Shown piece by piece: positions 1-8,305 of a DNA stretch of 64,000 nucleotides. Both the position numbers and the translations under genes were made by a program. Origin of the DNA: Sphingobacterium sp. CZ-UAM (GTDB lineage Bacteria; Bacteroidota; Bacteroidia; Sphingobacteriales; Sphingobacteriaceae); contig NZ_MTCM01000009.1 of the NCBI RefSeq assembly GCF_002000245.1, positions 62,001 to 126,000 of the forward strand, given 5' to 3'. The first letter of the stretch is position 1. Every line of letters starts with the position of its first letter. A model generated the notes under the pieces. The model worked only from the letters and a program-made list of their open reading frames with translations, did no database searches and was not told where the DNA came from.

Positions 1-1
1 A

Positions 2-1333
2 TTAAATGATTTTACAGGATCCAGTGTTGATTATAGATTATTGAGTTTTTTGGGTAGGGTGGAATATAACTATGATAATAAGTATTACCTGTCAGGATCG
101 CTAAGAACAGACGGATCTTCCCGATTTGCGCCTGATACCCGTTGGGGTACTTTCTGGTCCTTGGGTGGTTCCTGGAAATTAAAGCAGGAGAACTTTTTGA
201 GAGATAATACGACAATTAATCAGTTGACTGTGCGAGCGAGTTATGGCGGACAGGGAAATGATAACCTCGGAACGTATTATGCCTACAAAGGGCTATATAC
301 TATTGCTAACAGTTTGGGCAGAGGGGGAACCTATACGGGGAGATTGGCTACTCCGAATTTAAAGTGGGAATCGAACCTCAATCTCAATGTAGGTGTTGAC
401 CTGTCTGCATTTGACAACCGGGTATCGTTAACTGTTGAGTATTTTAACCGACGGAGTAAAGACCTACTGTTCACGATGCCAATGGCCTATTCAACAGGGT
501 ATACCGGCTATGATGCAAATATTGGCGCTTTGAAAAATACGGGTATCGATGTGGATATTCATACCATTCCTGTTCAGAATGACAATTTTAGATGGAATTT
601 GGATCTTAATCTTTCACATTACAAAAATAAGATTACAGCACTGCCAAATAATAATAGGCCCATTCCTACTGGCAATAAGCTTTTGCGTGTAGGTGGAAGC
701 ATTTATGATTTCTATTTGCCCGAATGGGCTGGTGTAAATCCAGAAAATGGTTTGCCGCAATGGTATACTGCAGACAAGGATGGTAATAAAACAGGCGAAA
801 AGACTTCGGAATATGGAAAAGCAGGCAATTTTATAGCAGGTAGCTCGCTTCCAGATCTGGTCGGCGGGATTCAGAACAGCTTTAGCTATAAAAATTTTGA
901 TCTATCAGCCTTGTTGAGTTTCAGCCTTGGCGGTCAAATATTGGATAATGATTATATTCAGATTATGCACAACGGAAGTAACCCGGGACGTGCTTGGTCA
1001 AAGGAAATACTTGAACGTTGGACACCGGAGAATACGCAAACTGATGTACCAAAATTGACGACGGATAATCTGAACTGGACTTCCTCATCGACACGTTTTT
1101 TATACAGTGGTACCTATGCGCGTCTTAAAAACGTCAGTCTGGGGTATAGTCTCCCGGCAGCGCTAATTAAAAGAATTGGGATAGAAAAGGTCCGCGTTTT
1201 TGCGACTGCAGAAAACCTACTGACATTTTATGGGCATCAAGGAATGGATCCTGAACAAACGGTGAATGGCGCTACTTATTTCCGCTATCCAGCGATGCGG
1301 ACAATTTCTGGTGGGGTTCAGTTTGTTTTTTAA
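2..1333 (+). CDS. SusC/RagA-family TonB-linked outer-membrane transporter, 3' part
   Basis: The reading frame is already open at the left edge, so this is the C-terminal part of a larger gene that starts outside the window. About 443 residues remain. They show the alternating aromatic and polar pattern of outer-membrane beta strands and end in GGVQFVF, with the terminal Phe needed for BAM-dependent insertion. Whole SusC proteins are roughly 1000-1100 residues, so the signal peptide, carboxypeptidase-like domain and plug are missing here. The in-frame TTG at 41 is only an apparent start. The susD gene follows after 27 bp, as is usual for SusCD pairs, where SusC is the channel and SusD the lid. 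No enzyme gene follows within the window, so the substrate cannot be inferred. Confidence 0.93.
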   Translation, partial: LNDFTGSSVDYRLLSFLGRVEYNYDNKYYLSGSLRTDGSSRFAPDTRWGTFWSLGGSWKLKQENFLRDNTTINQLTVRASYGGQGNDNLGTYYAYKGLYTIANSLGRGGTYTGRLATPNLKWESNLNLNVGVDLSAFDNRVSLTVEYFNRRSKDLLFTMPMAYSTGYTGYDANIGALKNTGIDVDIHTIPVQNDNFRWNLDLNLSHYKNKITALPNNNRPIPTGNKLLRVGGSIYDFYLPEWAGVNPENGLPQWYTADKDGNKTGEKTSEYGKAGNFIAGSSLPDLVGGIQNSFSYKNFDLSALLSFSLGGQILDNDYIQIMHNGSNPGRAWSKEILERWTPENTQTDVPKLTTDNLNWTSSSTRFLYSGTYARLKNVSLGYSLPAALIKRIGIEKVRVFATAENLLTFYGHQGMDPEQTVNGATYFRYPAMRTISGGVQFVF

Positions 1334-1360
1334 TGATGTGTTGTTAAGCTGAAAAATTAA

Positions 1361-2854
1361 ATGAAAATCATGAAACTAAAAATTACATCTATACTTATAG
1401 CCTTATCCTTGGCGAATACATCGTGTAAGGATATTCTGGAGACCAGCCCGACTACCTCTGTATCAGAAGAAGAGGTCTTTAAAAATACGGACAATGTCGC
1501 AACCGTTATTAACGGTACTTGGAAATATTTGAATGATACCTATTTTACCTATGCGAATCCGGGCTATACTTCAATCATGCGTACAAGTGACGCTATGGGA
1601 AGTGATGTTGCCGTGACGACAAAATATGGTTATCGGGATGCTTATGCATTTACCGAGTTAACAAATAATCGTTCGAACCGTGTCAATTCCTTTTGGATTA
1701 TGTTGTATAAAGTGATCGATAATATGAATAATGTCATTGCGAAGGTCGATGGTGCGGCCGGATCAGTGGAAGCTAAAGGGGTTTTAAAAGGAAGAGCACA
1801 TGCATTACGTGCATTTGCTTATCTGAATTTGGCGACCTATTATCAATTTAGTTATTTAAAGGATAAAGCGGCTAAATCAGTGCCTATTTATACCGAACCC
1901 AGTACCATTGCAACTCAGGGAAAACCCCGGGCAACACAAGAGGAGGTTTATAAGCTTATCGTGAGTGACCTGAATGCGAGTGAAAAGTTGTTAGCATCAG
2001 CGGGCATAGGTGAGAAATTCGATATAAACATTAATGTCGTCAATGGTTTGCTGGCGCGGACTTATCTACAAACAGGCGAGTGGAAATTAGCCGCGGCATA
2101 TGCAGAAAAGGCTGCTAAAGATTATGAGTTAATGAACGCATCCGAATATCAAGCGGGATTTAATGACTTGGCAAATAGAGAGTGGATTTGGGGACATAAG
2201 CAAACGAATGAGCAGAGCGTCGCAAGTTACACCTTCCACTACCTGGATGTGTCTTCAGCAGGATCTTATTACTATAGTTTTATGGCTGATCCGTATTTTA
2301 AAAATTTGTTTGATAGCAACGATGTGAGATATTCACTATTTGAATGGGATAATCTGCCGGGTAGAGAAGGTTTTCTGCGGTATAAAAAGTTTAAATTTAA
2401 ATCTAATTTGATCGGTGATATTGTATATATGCGCGCTTCGGAGATGGTATTGATTGAAGCGGAAGGTTATGCGAGGGCCGGAGAAAAAGATAGGGCAATA
2501 GCGCTATTGAATAAATTGCGTACAGCTAGAAATGCAAAATTATTTACTGGAAATGATGTTGATCAATTAATTGCAGAAATTCTTATTGAAAGACGCAAGG
2601 AACTATGGGGAGAAGGATTTGCATTATCCGATATTCTTCGTACGCAGGGTAAGGTGGCTCGGAAGTCGTATGTTGACGCCGATGGAAAACCTATCCAAGT
2701 AGAGATTGTCGGTGCTGACGGTAAACCGAAACTGGTCAATGCTCAAGGTCATCGTGTTATTAAATTTCCTGATGGATCGGCTTTTGTTCAAAACAGCTCA
2801 TATTACTTATTTTCTATCCCTTACGAAGAGACTGTAAGAAATCCGAATCTCTAG
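1361..2854 (+). CDS. SusD/RagB-family nutrient-binding outer-membrane lipoprotein
   Basis: A 497-residue lipoprotein. The N-terminus has a short hydrophobic segment ending in LANTSC, a lipobox whose Cys (about residue 22) would be lipidated. The body is TPR-rich, with the SusD hallmarks RAHALRAFAYLNLATYY near residues 145-160 and a late ERRKELWGEGFALSDILR block that matches the SusD C-terminal domain. It would sit on the cell surface as the lid of the SusC barrel encoded 27 bp upstream. An in-frame ATG at 1370 is a possible alternative start that leaves the signal intact. A strong hairpin terminator follows at 2881. The ligand is unknown, because no glycosidase or peptidase gene is linked to this pair inside the window. 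Confidence 0.95.
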   Translation: MKIMKLKITSILIALSLANTSCKDILETSPTTSVSEEEVFKNTDNVATVINGTWKYLNDTYFTYANPGYTSIMRTSDAMGSDVAVTTKYGYRDAYAFTELTNNRSNRVNSFWIMLYKVIDNMNNVIAKVDGAAGSVEAKGVLKGRAHALRAFAYLNLATYYQFSYLKDKAAKSVPIYTEPSTIATQGKPRATQEEVYKLIVSDLNASEKLLASAGIGEKFDININVVNGLLARTYLQTGEWKLAAAYAEKAAKDYELMNASEYQAGFNDLANREWIWGHKQTNEQSVASYTFHYLDVSSAGSYYYSFMADPYFKNLFDSNDVRYSLFEWDNLPGREGFLRYKKFKFKSNLIGDIVYMRASEMVLIEAEGYARAGEKDRAIALLNKLRTARNAKLFTGNDVDQLIAEILIERRKELWGEGFALSDILRTQGKVARKSYVDADGKPIQVEIVGADGKPKLVNAQGHRVIKFPDGSAFVQNSSYYLFSIPYEETVRNPNL

Positions 2855-2880
2855 TCTTATTCTTTTGGTTTTTATTGCTC

Positions 2881-2916
2881 AAAGAAAGCCAGTACGTTTA
2901 TGTACTGGCTTTCTTT
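2881..2916 (+). terminator. Intrinsic terminator after the first susCD pair
   Basis: A perfect 15-bp stem (2881-2895 with 2902-2916) closes a 6-nt loop and ends in a run of T on the plus strand. It lies 26 bp after the susD stop codon. Confidence 0.9.
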
Positions 2917-3011
2917 TTCTGTGTAAAAACGAATTAGAATTATGAGACTAAATTTTAGGCAGGTCATTGGTTTTTATGCAGTGGGCATGAATGTTGTACT
3001 TTTCCACATTA

Positions 3012-3089
3012 TGTTGATAACTGTGTTGATAAACTGTTTAAAAGGAAATGTCCTGTTATTAACAGTACTTATTAACATTATGTTGATAA
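3012..3089. repeat. Three copies of TGTTGATAA
   Basis: The 9-mer TGTTGATAA occurs at 3012-3020, 3024-3032 and 3081-3089, two of the copies inside longer ATTATGTTGATAAC repeats. It differs by one base from the DnaA-box complement TGTGGATAA. The cluster sits between the first susCD terminator and the 3' end of the PepSY gene, which the third copy overlaps. A 69-codon frame runs across it but has no convincing coding features. The function is unknown. Confidence 0.35.
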
Positions 3090-4240
3090 CCCTTCTTTTT
3101 CTTTGCCTTCTTGCTTTTGTTCAGCCAAATAATATAACCCGTGAGAGGTAAGGAAGCACAAAAAAGACTGGCGATAAAAGCGATAATCTTTGTTCCCATG
3201 CCGCCAATACTACCTGTATGGATATCATAATTGAGCGATCCAAGTTTATCTCCGAATCGCAAGTCGTCACCGGTTTTGATCTGTTTTAAATTAGCTTGTT
3301 TTCGGTCAAAATATAGCCAGTCAAAGATACCGCTCCGTTTTTCGTACCTTCTGATCTGGATATCTATTTCTGGTTCGGTCTCTTTTTTCAGTCGGATGGA
3401 AAGCATTTCGGCCTGCGGATAATTTTTGAGGCTATAGTGCAGTGCATTGTCCTGAAATTTTTCATAAGTCAAAGGGATCGGTGTCGGGACAGGTAGCTTT
3501 GTAGATGTCGCTTCCTGTTGAAAAAGATTAAATGTAGCGACATAGGACTTTTTAAAAGTAGGGAATGCAAAGGCCAGGCCCGTCACAGCAAAGGCTAGTC
3601 CAAACAATAGACTATAGAAGCCAATGACATTGTGCAGATCGTGGTTTAGTCGCTTCCATTTCACTTTCGTATCCAGCCAAAAGCTCCTGCGCAAATGTTT
3701 GCCTTTCCATTTTTTCGGCCACCACAATACGATCCCGCTCAATAGAATGACCATAAATAGCGCTGTAGACCAACTTACCAAGGCATGTCCGTATTTTTTT
3801 CCCAGCAACAAGTTAAGATGGAGTTGTAAGACCAGTTGGAAAAACTCTGTCTTTGTATTTTCAACCTGTTGTACCTTTCCTGTATAGGGATTAATAAATA
3901 CCCTTTTATAATAGCGAAAGTAATTCCAATGGCCGAAGGCTGTTTCATCTGTTTTCATGGCACGAAATACCCAGGTACGATCTTTTGCCGGATAGAGGTC
4001 TATACGGGAGATTTTTTGTCCCTCCTCCAGACTTTGCTGTGCATTGTTCAGTAAGGTACTTAAAGGAAGTGGGGGCGAGGCGCTATGAACAGGGGCTGTG
4101 AAATACTTTTCAGGATAAGCCCATAGTTTGAGCTCATCCTGGAAGGTGTATATACATCCTGTTATACTTAAAATAAATACTATAATGCCAGTGATTATCC
4201 CGAGCCATTTATGCAGCCAAAGTATGCTAGATTTGAGCAT
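3059..4240 (-). CDS. PepSY-domain membrane protein, likely siderophore/iron-uptake reductase type
   Basis: A 393-residue inner-membrane protein of the PepSY-associated TM helix family. The start HKWLGIITGIIVFILSITG is the typical first transmembrane segment, and further hydrophobic helices lie near residues 150-175, 195-230 and 345-370. The two intervening soluble stretches fit PepSY domains (for example the segment ending FINPYTGKVQQVENT). Its ATG follows the stop codon of the upstream TonB-dependent receptor directly with no spacer (TAAATG on the minus strand), which implies translational coupling. Family members beside siderophore receptors are thought to help reduce or release iron from the siderophore at the inner membrane; here that role is inferred from context. 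The basic tail KKSKKAKKKKG is cytoplasmic in style. The 3' end runs into the TGTTGATAA repeats. Confidence 0.88.
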   Translation of the reverse strand: MLKSSILWLHKWLGIITGIIVFILSITGCIYTFQDELKLWAYPEKYFTAPVHSASPPLPLSTLLNNAQQSLEEGQKISRIDLYPAKDRTWVFRAMKTDETAFGHWNYFRYYKRVFINPYTGKVQQVENTKTEFFQLVLQLHLNLLLGKKYGHALVSWSTALFMVILLSGIVLWWPKKWKGKHLRRSFWLDTKVKWKRLNHDLHNVIGFYSLLFGLAFAVTGLAFAFPTFKKSYVATFNLFQQEATSTKLPVPTPIPLTYEKFQDNALHYSLKNYPQAEMLSIRLKKETEPEIDIQIRRYEKRSGIFDWLYFDRKQANLKQIKTGDDLRFGDKLGSLNYDIHTGSIGGMGTKIIAFIASLFCASLPLTGYIIWLNKSKKAKKKKGYQHNVNKYC

Positions 4241-6571
4241 TTAAAATTTATAATTGATATTAAAGGAAGCCATCATTCCCTGGCCTTTGACGTAATCCTC
4301 ATTTAGCGCGCGGTACTGACTGACGACAGGGTAATAATTTTTATTGAACAGGTTTTCGATACCCAGTCCCAATGACCATTGTCTATTGATTTGGTAATTA
4401 CCGTTTAGATTGAATAAATCGACAGATTTAACCGGCCCCTCACTGTTTTTGTAAATACCTTTTTCGTTTGGCATAAAACGGTCGCGGGAGCCGGTATGCA
4501 CCCAAAACAATTGAAAGGTCAATGGCTTTATTGGTGTATAATAGATGTATCCCGTTGCTTTAATCGGAGCAATGCGTGATCCATTAAGGTAGGACTTTGT
4601 GCCGTCTTCTTTCTTCGATTTTCCCTCAACATAGGCATATGTCCCACCTATTGTGAGTTGAGGGCTGATATTTGCGCTTAAGGCCACTTCATATCCATAG
4701 ACATCTTCGGGAAGTCGTTGTGGCATCAGATAACCACCAATGTCTACCAGTTCCACGCCCATTTTTGAGGTACTATAGTAATAGGAAGCAGATAGTTGGA
4801 AAATACTGTAGTTGCTGGAAAACCCGATTTCATAATTATTGGTAATGATGGGATCCGTTTTCAGACTGTCCAAGTCGTTGTCGGTCGCCCTGCGCACGAT
4901 ACGTCCGAGTTCGTTGATTGCAAAACCCTGTGAAAAGCTTATAAAGGGATTGAAGAATGCATATTTATTGTAACGAAGGCCGGCATTGAACGTGGCTCCT
5001 TTATACGGTATTTCACCGCCTTTGACAGCAATACTACCTTCATTATTCGGCCCTGTAGCAATGGTGTTGAAATCTTTGATTTTGACGGTTGCATTTTCAT
5101 AACGGACGCCACCTTTGAAAATTAAATTTTCGAGGAAATCAATCTTTACTTGTGCGTAAGGCGCTACATTGAGCATATTCATATAAGGGATATACACCCT
5201 GCCGTCCGTCAGGTTTTGATCCGTGACATCATTCAGGAGATCAAGTCCATAAGTGACATCTGCATTGGAACCGAATACTTGAAAAGGCGTGTTGAGGTTG
5301 ATACGTAATCCTTTTTTCTCGGAGTTGATCTGTGTTTGACCAGGACCATACCATGCCGATGCTTTTTCGACATAACGATTCATGGATCGAAAGGTATTGT
5401 AATAGGCCGAAGCAACGAGGGAGGTGGAGGCAAATAGATTATTTTTGGTATACGTCAGCATCGCATTGTGGTTGTACGGTGTGCCGGCAGGTTTGCCGGG
5501 GTCATCCCCTTTTACCCCGATAGTGGGGGATTGTCCATAGATACCCGTTTGGTTGATATACCGGTTGTGCTGGTTGCTGCGATAAAAGTTATATACAGCG
5601 GATAGATTGGAACTGCTATCAATCGTATAACCGAGCTTGAGGAATGCATTGTATTGATAGGTATTTGAAAGACCATCGGCCTGGCCGAGTGCTACCCCAT
5701 CGCCATCGCGTTGGAGTCCTACATAGTCTACTGATCCACTAAGGGTGTAGTCCCAGCTGTTTTTTCGGCCGTACAATGTTTGGGCAGCACGATAACCCAG
5801 TGTTCCGGCACTGTTGATTGGATTGAAGGTTGTCCGCAGGCTGGTAATTCCTTGCATGGGGGCTGAATCTTTTGCCGGATTGCGTGTGATGTAGTTGATA
5901 ATCCCACCCGCGGAGCCATTTCCATAGATGGAGGTAGCTCCTTTGATAACTTCTACCCGTTCAATGACACTTGGATCAATGGTGCGCAGATCGCGTTGGC
6001 CGTTCATTAATGGTGTGGATTGTGGAATACCGTCTATTAAAACCAGTACTGATCGTCCCCGTAAGGTCTGACCCGAATTAGTCGCTTTATTGGTCGCTGT
6101 CCCCAACCCAGGAATTGTATTGCCAAGTATTGTGGAAAGATTGGTACTGATCTGGCTTTGTGCCTCGATCTCCTTTGTAGTTAAGATCGATACAGAGGAG
6201 GGAACTGTCGATATGCTTTCGGCCTTACGACCGGCGGTGACAATGATTTCGTCTAAAGTCTGTATTGCGTTTAACTGAAATAAGAGCGGGCCGCTGAGTG
6301 TATCTAAACGCACTGTTTTTTCAAGAGGAGAAAAACCGGTATAGGAAACACGAAATTGAAGCGGAGTGTCCGTTGGTACTTTACTGAGCTGAAATTGCCC
6401 GCGCTGATCAGAGTATCCGATGTTTTTTCCATTGAGTTTGATATTAGCCTGAGCGACGGGTTTATTTTCTGTATTTTTTACAAGGAGAGCGAATTCTTGT
6501 GCATGTAACTGCGTCCCGGGGAGGACGAGGGTTGCTGCTGCGAACATCATATAGCGTGTTCTTTCTTTCAT
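4241..6571 (-). CDS. TonB-dependent receptor, ferric-siderophore type
   Basis: A 776-residue outer-membrane receptor. The signal peptide is cleaved near LHAQ (residue 25). A carboxypeptidase-regulatory-like domain (about 26-105) is followed by the DEIIVTAGR segment that opens the plug (about 115-230, including SVLVLIDGIPQS and the IERVEVIKGATSIYGNGSAGG block), and then by a barrel ending in NINYKF. The length and plug sequence resemble FhuA/FoxA-like siderophore receptors rather than SusC, and there is no SusD partner. The gene directly abuts a PepSY membrane protein, which supports a role in iron uptake. I looked for a Fur box upstream and found none I could defend. The actual siderophore cannot be read from the sequence. 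Confidence 0.9.
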   Translation of the reverse strand: MKERTRYMMFAAATLVLPGTQLHAQEFALLVKNTENKPVAQANIKLNGKNIGYSDQRGQFQLSKVPTDTPLQFRVSYTGFSPLEKTVRLDTLSGPLLFQLNAIQTLDEIIVTAGRKAESISTVPSSVSILTTKEIEAQSQISTNLSTILGNTIPGLGTATNKATNSGQTLRGRSVLVLIDGIPQSTPLMNGQRDLRTIDPSVIERVEVIKGATSIYGNGSAGGIINYITRNPAKDSAPMQGITSLRTTFNPINSAGTLGYRAAQTLYGRKNSWDYTLSGSVDYVGLQRDGDGVALGQADGLSNTYQYNAFLKLGYTIDSSSNLSAVYNFYRSNQHNRYINQTGIYGQSPTIGVKGDDPGKPAGTPYNHNAMLTYTKNNLFASTSLVASAYYNTFRSMNRYVEKASAWYGPGQTQINSEKKGLRINLNTPFQVFGSNADVTYGLDLLNDVTDQNLTDGRVYIPYMNMLNVAPYAQVKIDFLENLIFKGGVRYENATVKIKDFNTIATGPNNEGSIAVKGGEIPYKGATFNAGLRYNKYAFFNPFISFSQGFAINELGRIVRRATDNDLDSLKTDPIITNNYEIGFSSNYSIFQLSASYYYSTSKMGVELVDIGGYLMPQRLPEDVYGYEVALSANISPQLTIGGTYAYVEGKSKKEDGTKSYLNGSRIAPIKATGYIYYTPIKPLTFQLFWVHTGSRDRFMPNEKGIYKNSEGPVKSVDLFNLNGNYQINRQWSLGLGIENLFNKNYYPVVSQYRALNEDYVKGQGMMASFNINYKF

Positions 6572-6587
6572 GGTAGTTTATTTAGAT

Positions 6588-6611
6588 CAAATATAAATTG
6601 ATGCAAATATA
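6588..6611 (-). promoter_or_regulatory. Candidate -7 elements for the siderophore receptor
   Basis: Two TATATTTG sequences on the minus strand (6595-6588 and 6611-6604) match the Bacteroidota -7 consensus TAnnTTTG and lie 16-40 bp before the start codon. No TTG is present at the expected -33 distance, so the assignment is tentative. The rest of the 303-bp gap to 6874 holds only a weak 6-bp hairpin at 6702-6718 and no gene. Confidence 0.4.
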
Positions 6612-6874
6612 GAATATTTATACTTTTTCGGCTTAAAAAAGAGCGCTTTTTTATCCAATTTTTTTGATCTATTTTGATTACTCTCGCAAAATCCATATTG
6701 ACAAGGCGAAAAGCCTTGCGGAGTGTCTTTGTTGATGGCTAACAATTTTAAGAATATGTTGAGCTGATGTTTTTTATACCAATGGCAAGAATAGAAAAAT
6801 ACATATTTTGTTTACGATTTATTGATATAGGATAGCTATTTTAGCAATTGATATTTCCATAATTAAATAGGTAG

Positions 6875-7780
6875 ATGACTGCTTCAGATCACAATGGTTT
6901 ACGGTTGAAAACGATTTCTGTATTTCTAATATTATTTTTTTTTGGTTTCTTAGATAGCCGTGCTTTTGCCCAAAGTAAACACTGGCTGAATTTTGAATCC
7001 GCAGAAGCGATGCGTGCATACTTTAAGTATGCTGAAGGAAAGAAAATTATAAGCGGTCACCGCGGGACGATAGAAGATGGTCTTCCTGAAAATTCGATAG
7101 CGGCATTTGAAGCCGTGTTACGTAAAACTCCAGCAATTTTTGAAATAGATCCTCGCTATACGAAAGATAGTGTTGCGGTATTGCTGCATGATGCAAACTT
7201 GGAGCGGGTGACCAACGGGATCGGTCGGGTATCGGATTATACCTGGACTGAATTGCGTAAACTTCGTCTGAAAGACCATGCAGGAAATATTACTAAATAT
7301 CCTATAAATACCCTAGATGAAGTTATTGAATGGGCGAAAGGGAAAACCATTTTAAATCTTGATAAGAAAGATCTACCGCTGTCGGCAACCGCAGCTATAT
7401 TGCGAAAGCATAATGCGTATAGTTGGGTTTGGGTAACTGTACATAACGTTGAGCAGGCAGCCTACTATTTGGCTCAACATCCGGATCAGTATATGTCCAT
7501 GCATATCAAAGATCAGTCTGCCTTAGCTAAATTTAAAGATTCGGGATTGCCTTATGACCGAATGATTGTCTACATAGGGCCTGAGCTGAAAGAGTCGAAT
7601 ACGGAAATGTACCACTTTTTTAATGCAAAGGGAGTCATGTGCATGATCTCCTCGGCGTCTACTTACGATAAGCTCCCAGAAAAGGATGAGCGTCAGAAAA
7701 AATATCGGGCGATATTCGTCCAGGGTGCCTCTATTCTCGAATCTGATTTACCAATGGAGGTGGCAGATGCCATTGATTAA
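6875..7780 (+). CDS. Secreted glycerophosphodiester phosphodiesterase family protein
   Basis: A 301-residue GDPD-family TIM-barrel enzyme, expected to hydrolyse glycerophosphodiesters to an alcohol and glycerol 3-phosphate. The catalytic signature is visible: H62-R63-G, E72-N73, E90-x-D92 and H105-D106. A hydrophobic N-terminal segment (about residues 14-32, ending RAFAQ) is a signal peptide, so the enzyme should act in the periplasm or outside. The ATG at 6875 gives a slightly long polar n-region but no better in-frame start precedes the hydrophobic stretch. The gene stands alone and converges on a TPR gene, with the two stop codons overlapping. Bacteroidota have many exported paralogues of this kind, so the true substrate is uncertain. 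Confidence 0.88.
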   Translation: MTASDHNGLRLKTISVFLILFFFGFLDSRAFAQSKHWLNFESAEAMRAYFKYAEGKKIISGHRGTIEDGLPENSIAAFEAVLRKTPAIFEIDPRYTKDSVAVLLHDANLERVTNGIGRVSDYTWTELRKLRLKDHAGNITKYPINTLDEVIEWAKGKTILNLDKKDLPLSATAAILRKHNAYSWVWVTVHNVEQAAYYLAQHPDQYMSMHIKDQSALAKFKDSGLPYDRMIVYIGPELKESNTEMYHFFNAKGVMCMISSASTYDKLPEKDERQKKYRAIFVQGASILESDLPMEVADAID

Positions 7781-8202
7781 TCCAATTCGACGTTATCAGC
7801 CAGAAAATTAAAATATTTTGGTGATTCCTCTTCAAAAATTTCCTTTCCTTCCATCATATAGGCGCGAAGAAGGTATTCTTGTGCAGATTCGGTATTAGCT
7901 GTTTCCAGGTAACACTGTCCTAATCGTAGCATGATAAAAGGATTTTCATAGGCATTTTCGATGATATTGCCTTTGGCATTTTCAAAGTGTAGAAGGGCAT
8001 TTTCAAAATCGTCCTGCAAGAAATATGCATCACCTATCGATGCTTCTAGCCAGAGGCTTTCGGGGTGGACGTTTTGTGGAGCAGGGACGAGATTGAGCGC
8101 TTCTGTCCATACCCTGATCGCTTCAGGAAAATTCTCTTCATCACAATAGGCATTTCCTTCTTCACTCAGTTGGTCGATTTTATCTAATGTTTGATCATCC
8201 AT
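7777..8202 (-). CDS. Small tetratricopeptide-repeat protein
   Basis: A 141-residue acidic, cytoplasmic-looking protein with about three TPR-like helix pairs. Motifs such as EGNAYCDEENFPEAIRVWTE and GDAYFLQDDFENALLHFENA have the spaced small/aromatic residues of TPRs. There is no signal peptide. Its stop codon overlaps that of the convergent phosphodiesterase gene by 4 bp. Proteins of this size are common in Bacteroidota genomes as uncharacterised TPR proteins, some of them next to toxin genes; no toxin is present here. The partner and role are unknown. Confidence 0.8.
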   Translation of the reverse strand: MDDQTLDKIDQLSEEGNAYCDEENFPEAIRVWTEALNLVPAPQNVHPESLWLEASIGDAYFLQDDFENALLHFENAKGNIIENAYENPFIMLRLGQCYLETANTESAQEYLLRAYMMEGKEIFEEESPKYFNFLADNVELD

Positions 8203-8254
8203 GGCATTCTTTCTTAATGGTCTTCTACGAAGTTAGGAAATAATTGAAAAAAAA

Positions 8255-8283
8255 AACACCTGAAATCTTAAACTTCAGGTGTT
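8255..8283 (-). terminator. Intrinsic terminator of the second susCD pair
   Basis: A 10-bp stem (8255-8264 with 8274-8283) is followed on the minus strand by a run of T (plus-strand A-tract 8247-8256). It lies 22 bp after the SusD stop codon. The same stem sequence recurs at 31332-31360 with a different loop. Confidence 0.88.
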
Positions 8284-8305
8284 CAAAGGGGTAGAAAATA
8301 CTTTT

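Noticed and set aside
2942..3151. A 69-codon frame across the TGTTGATAA repeats
   Set aside because: It has no signal, domain or ribosome-binding sequence, overlaps the PepSY gene end and is explained by the repeats.
6572..6874. Fur box upstream of the siderophore receptor
   Set aside because: No GATAAT-type 19-bp inverted repeat was found by eye; only -7-like sequences are present.
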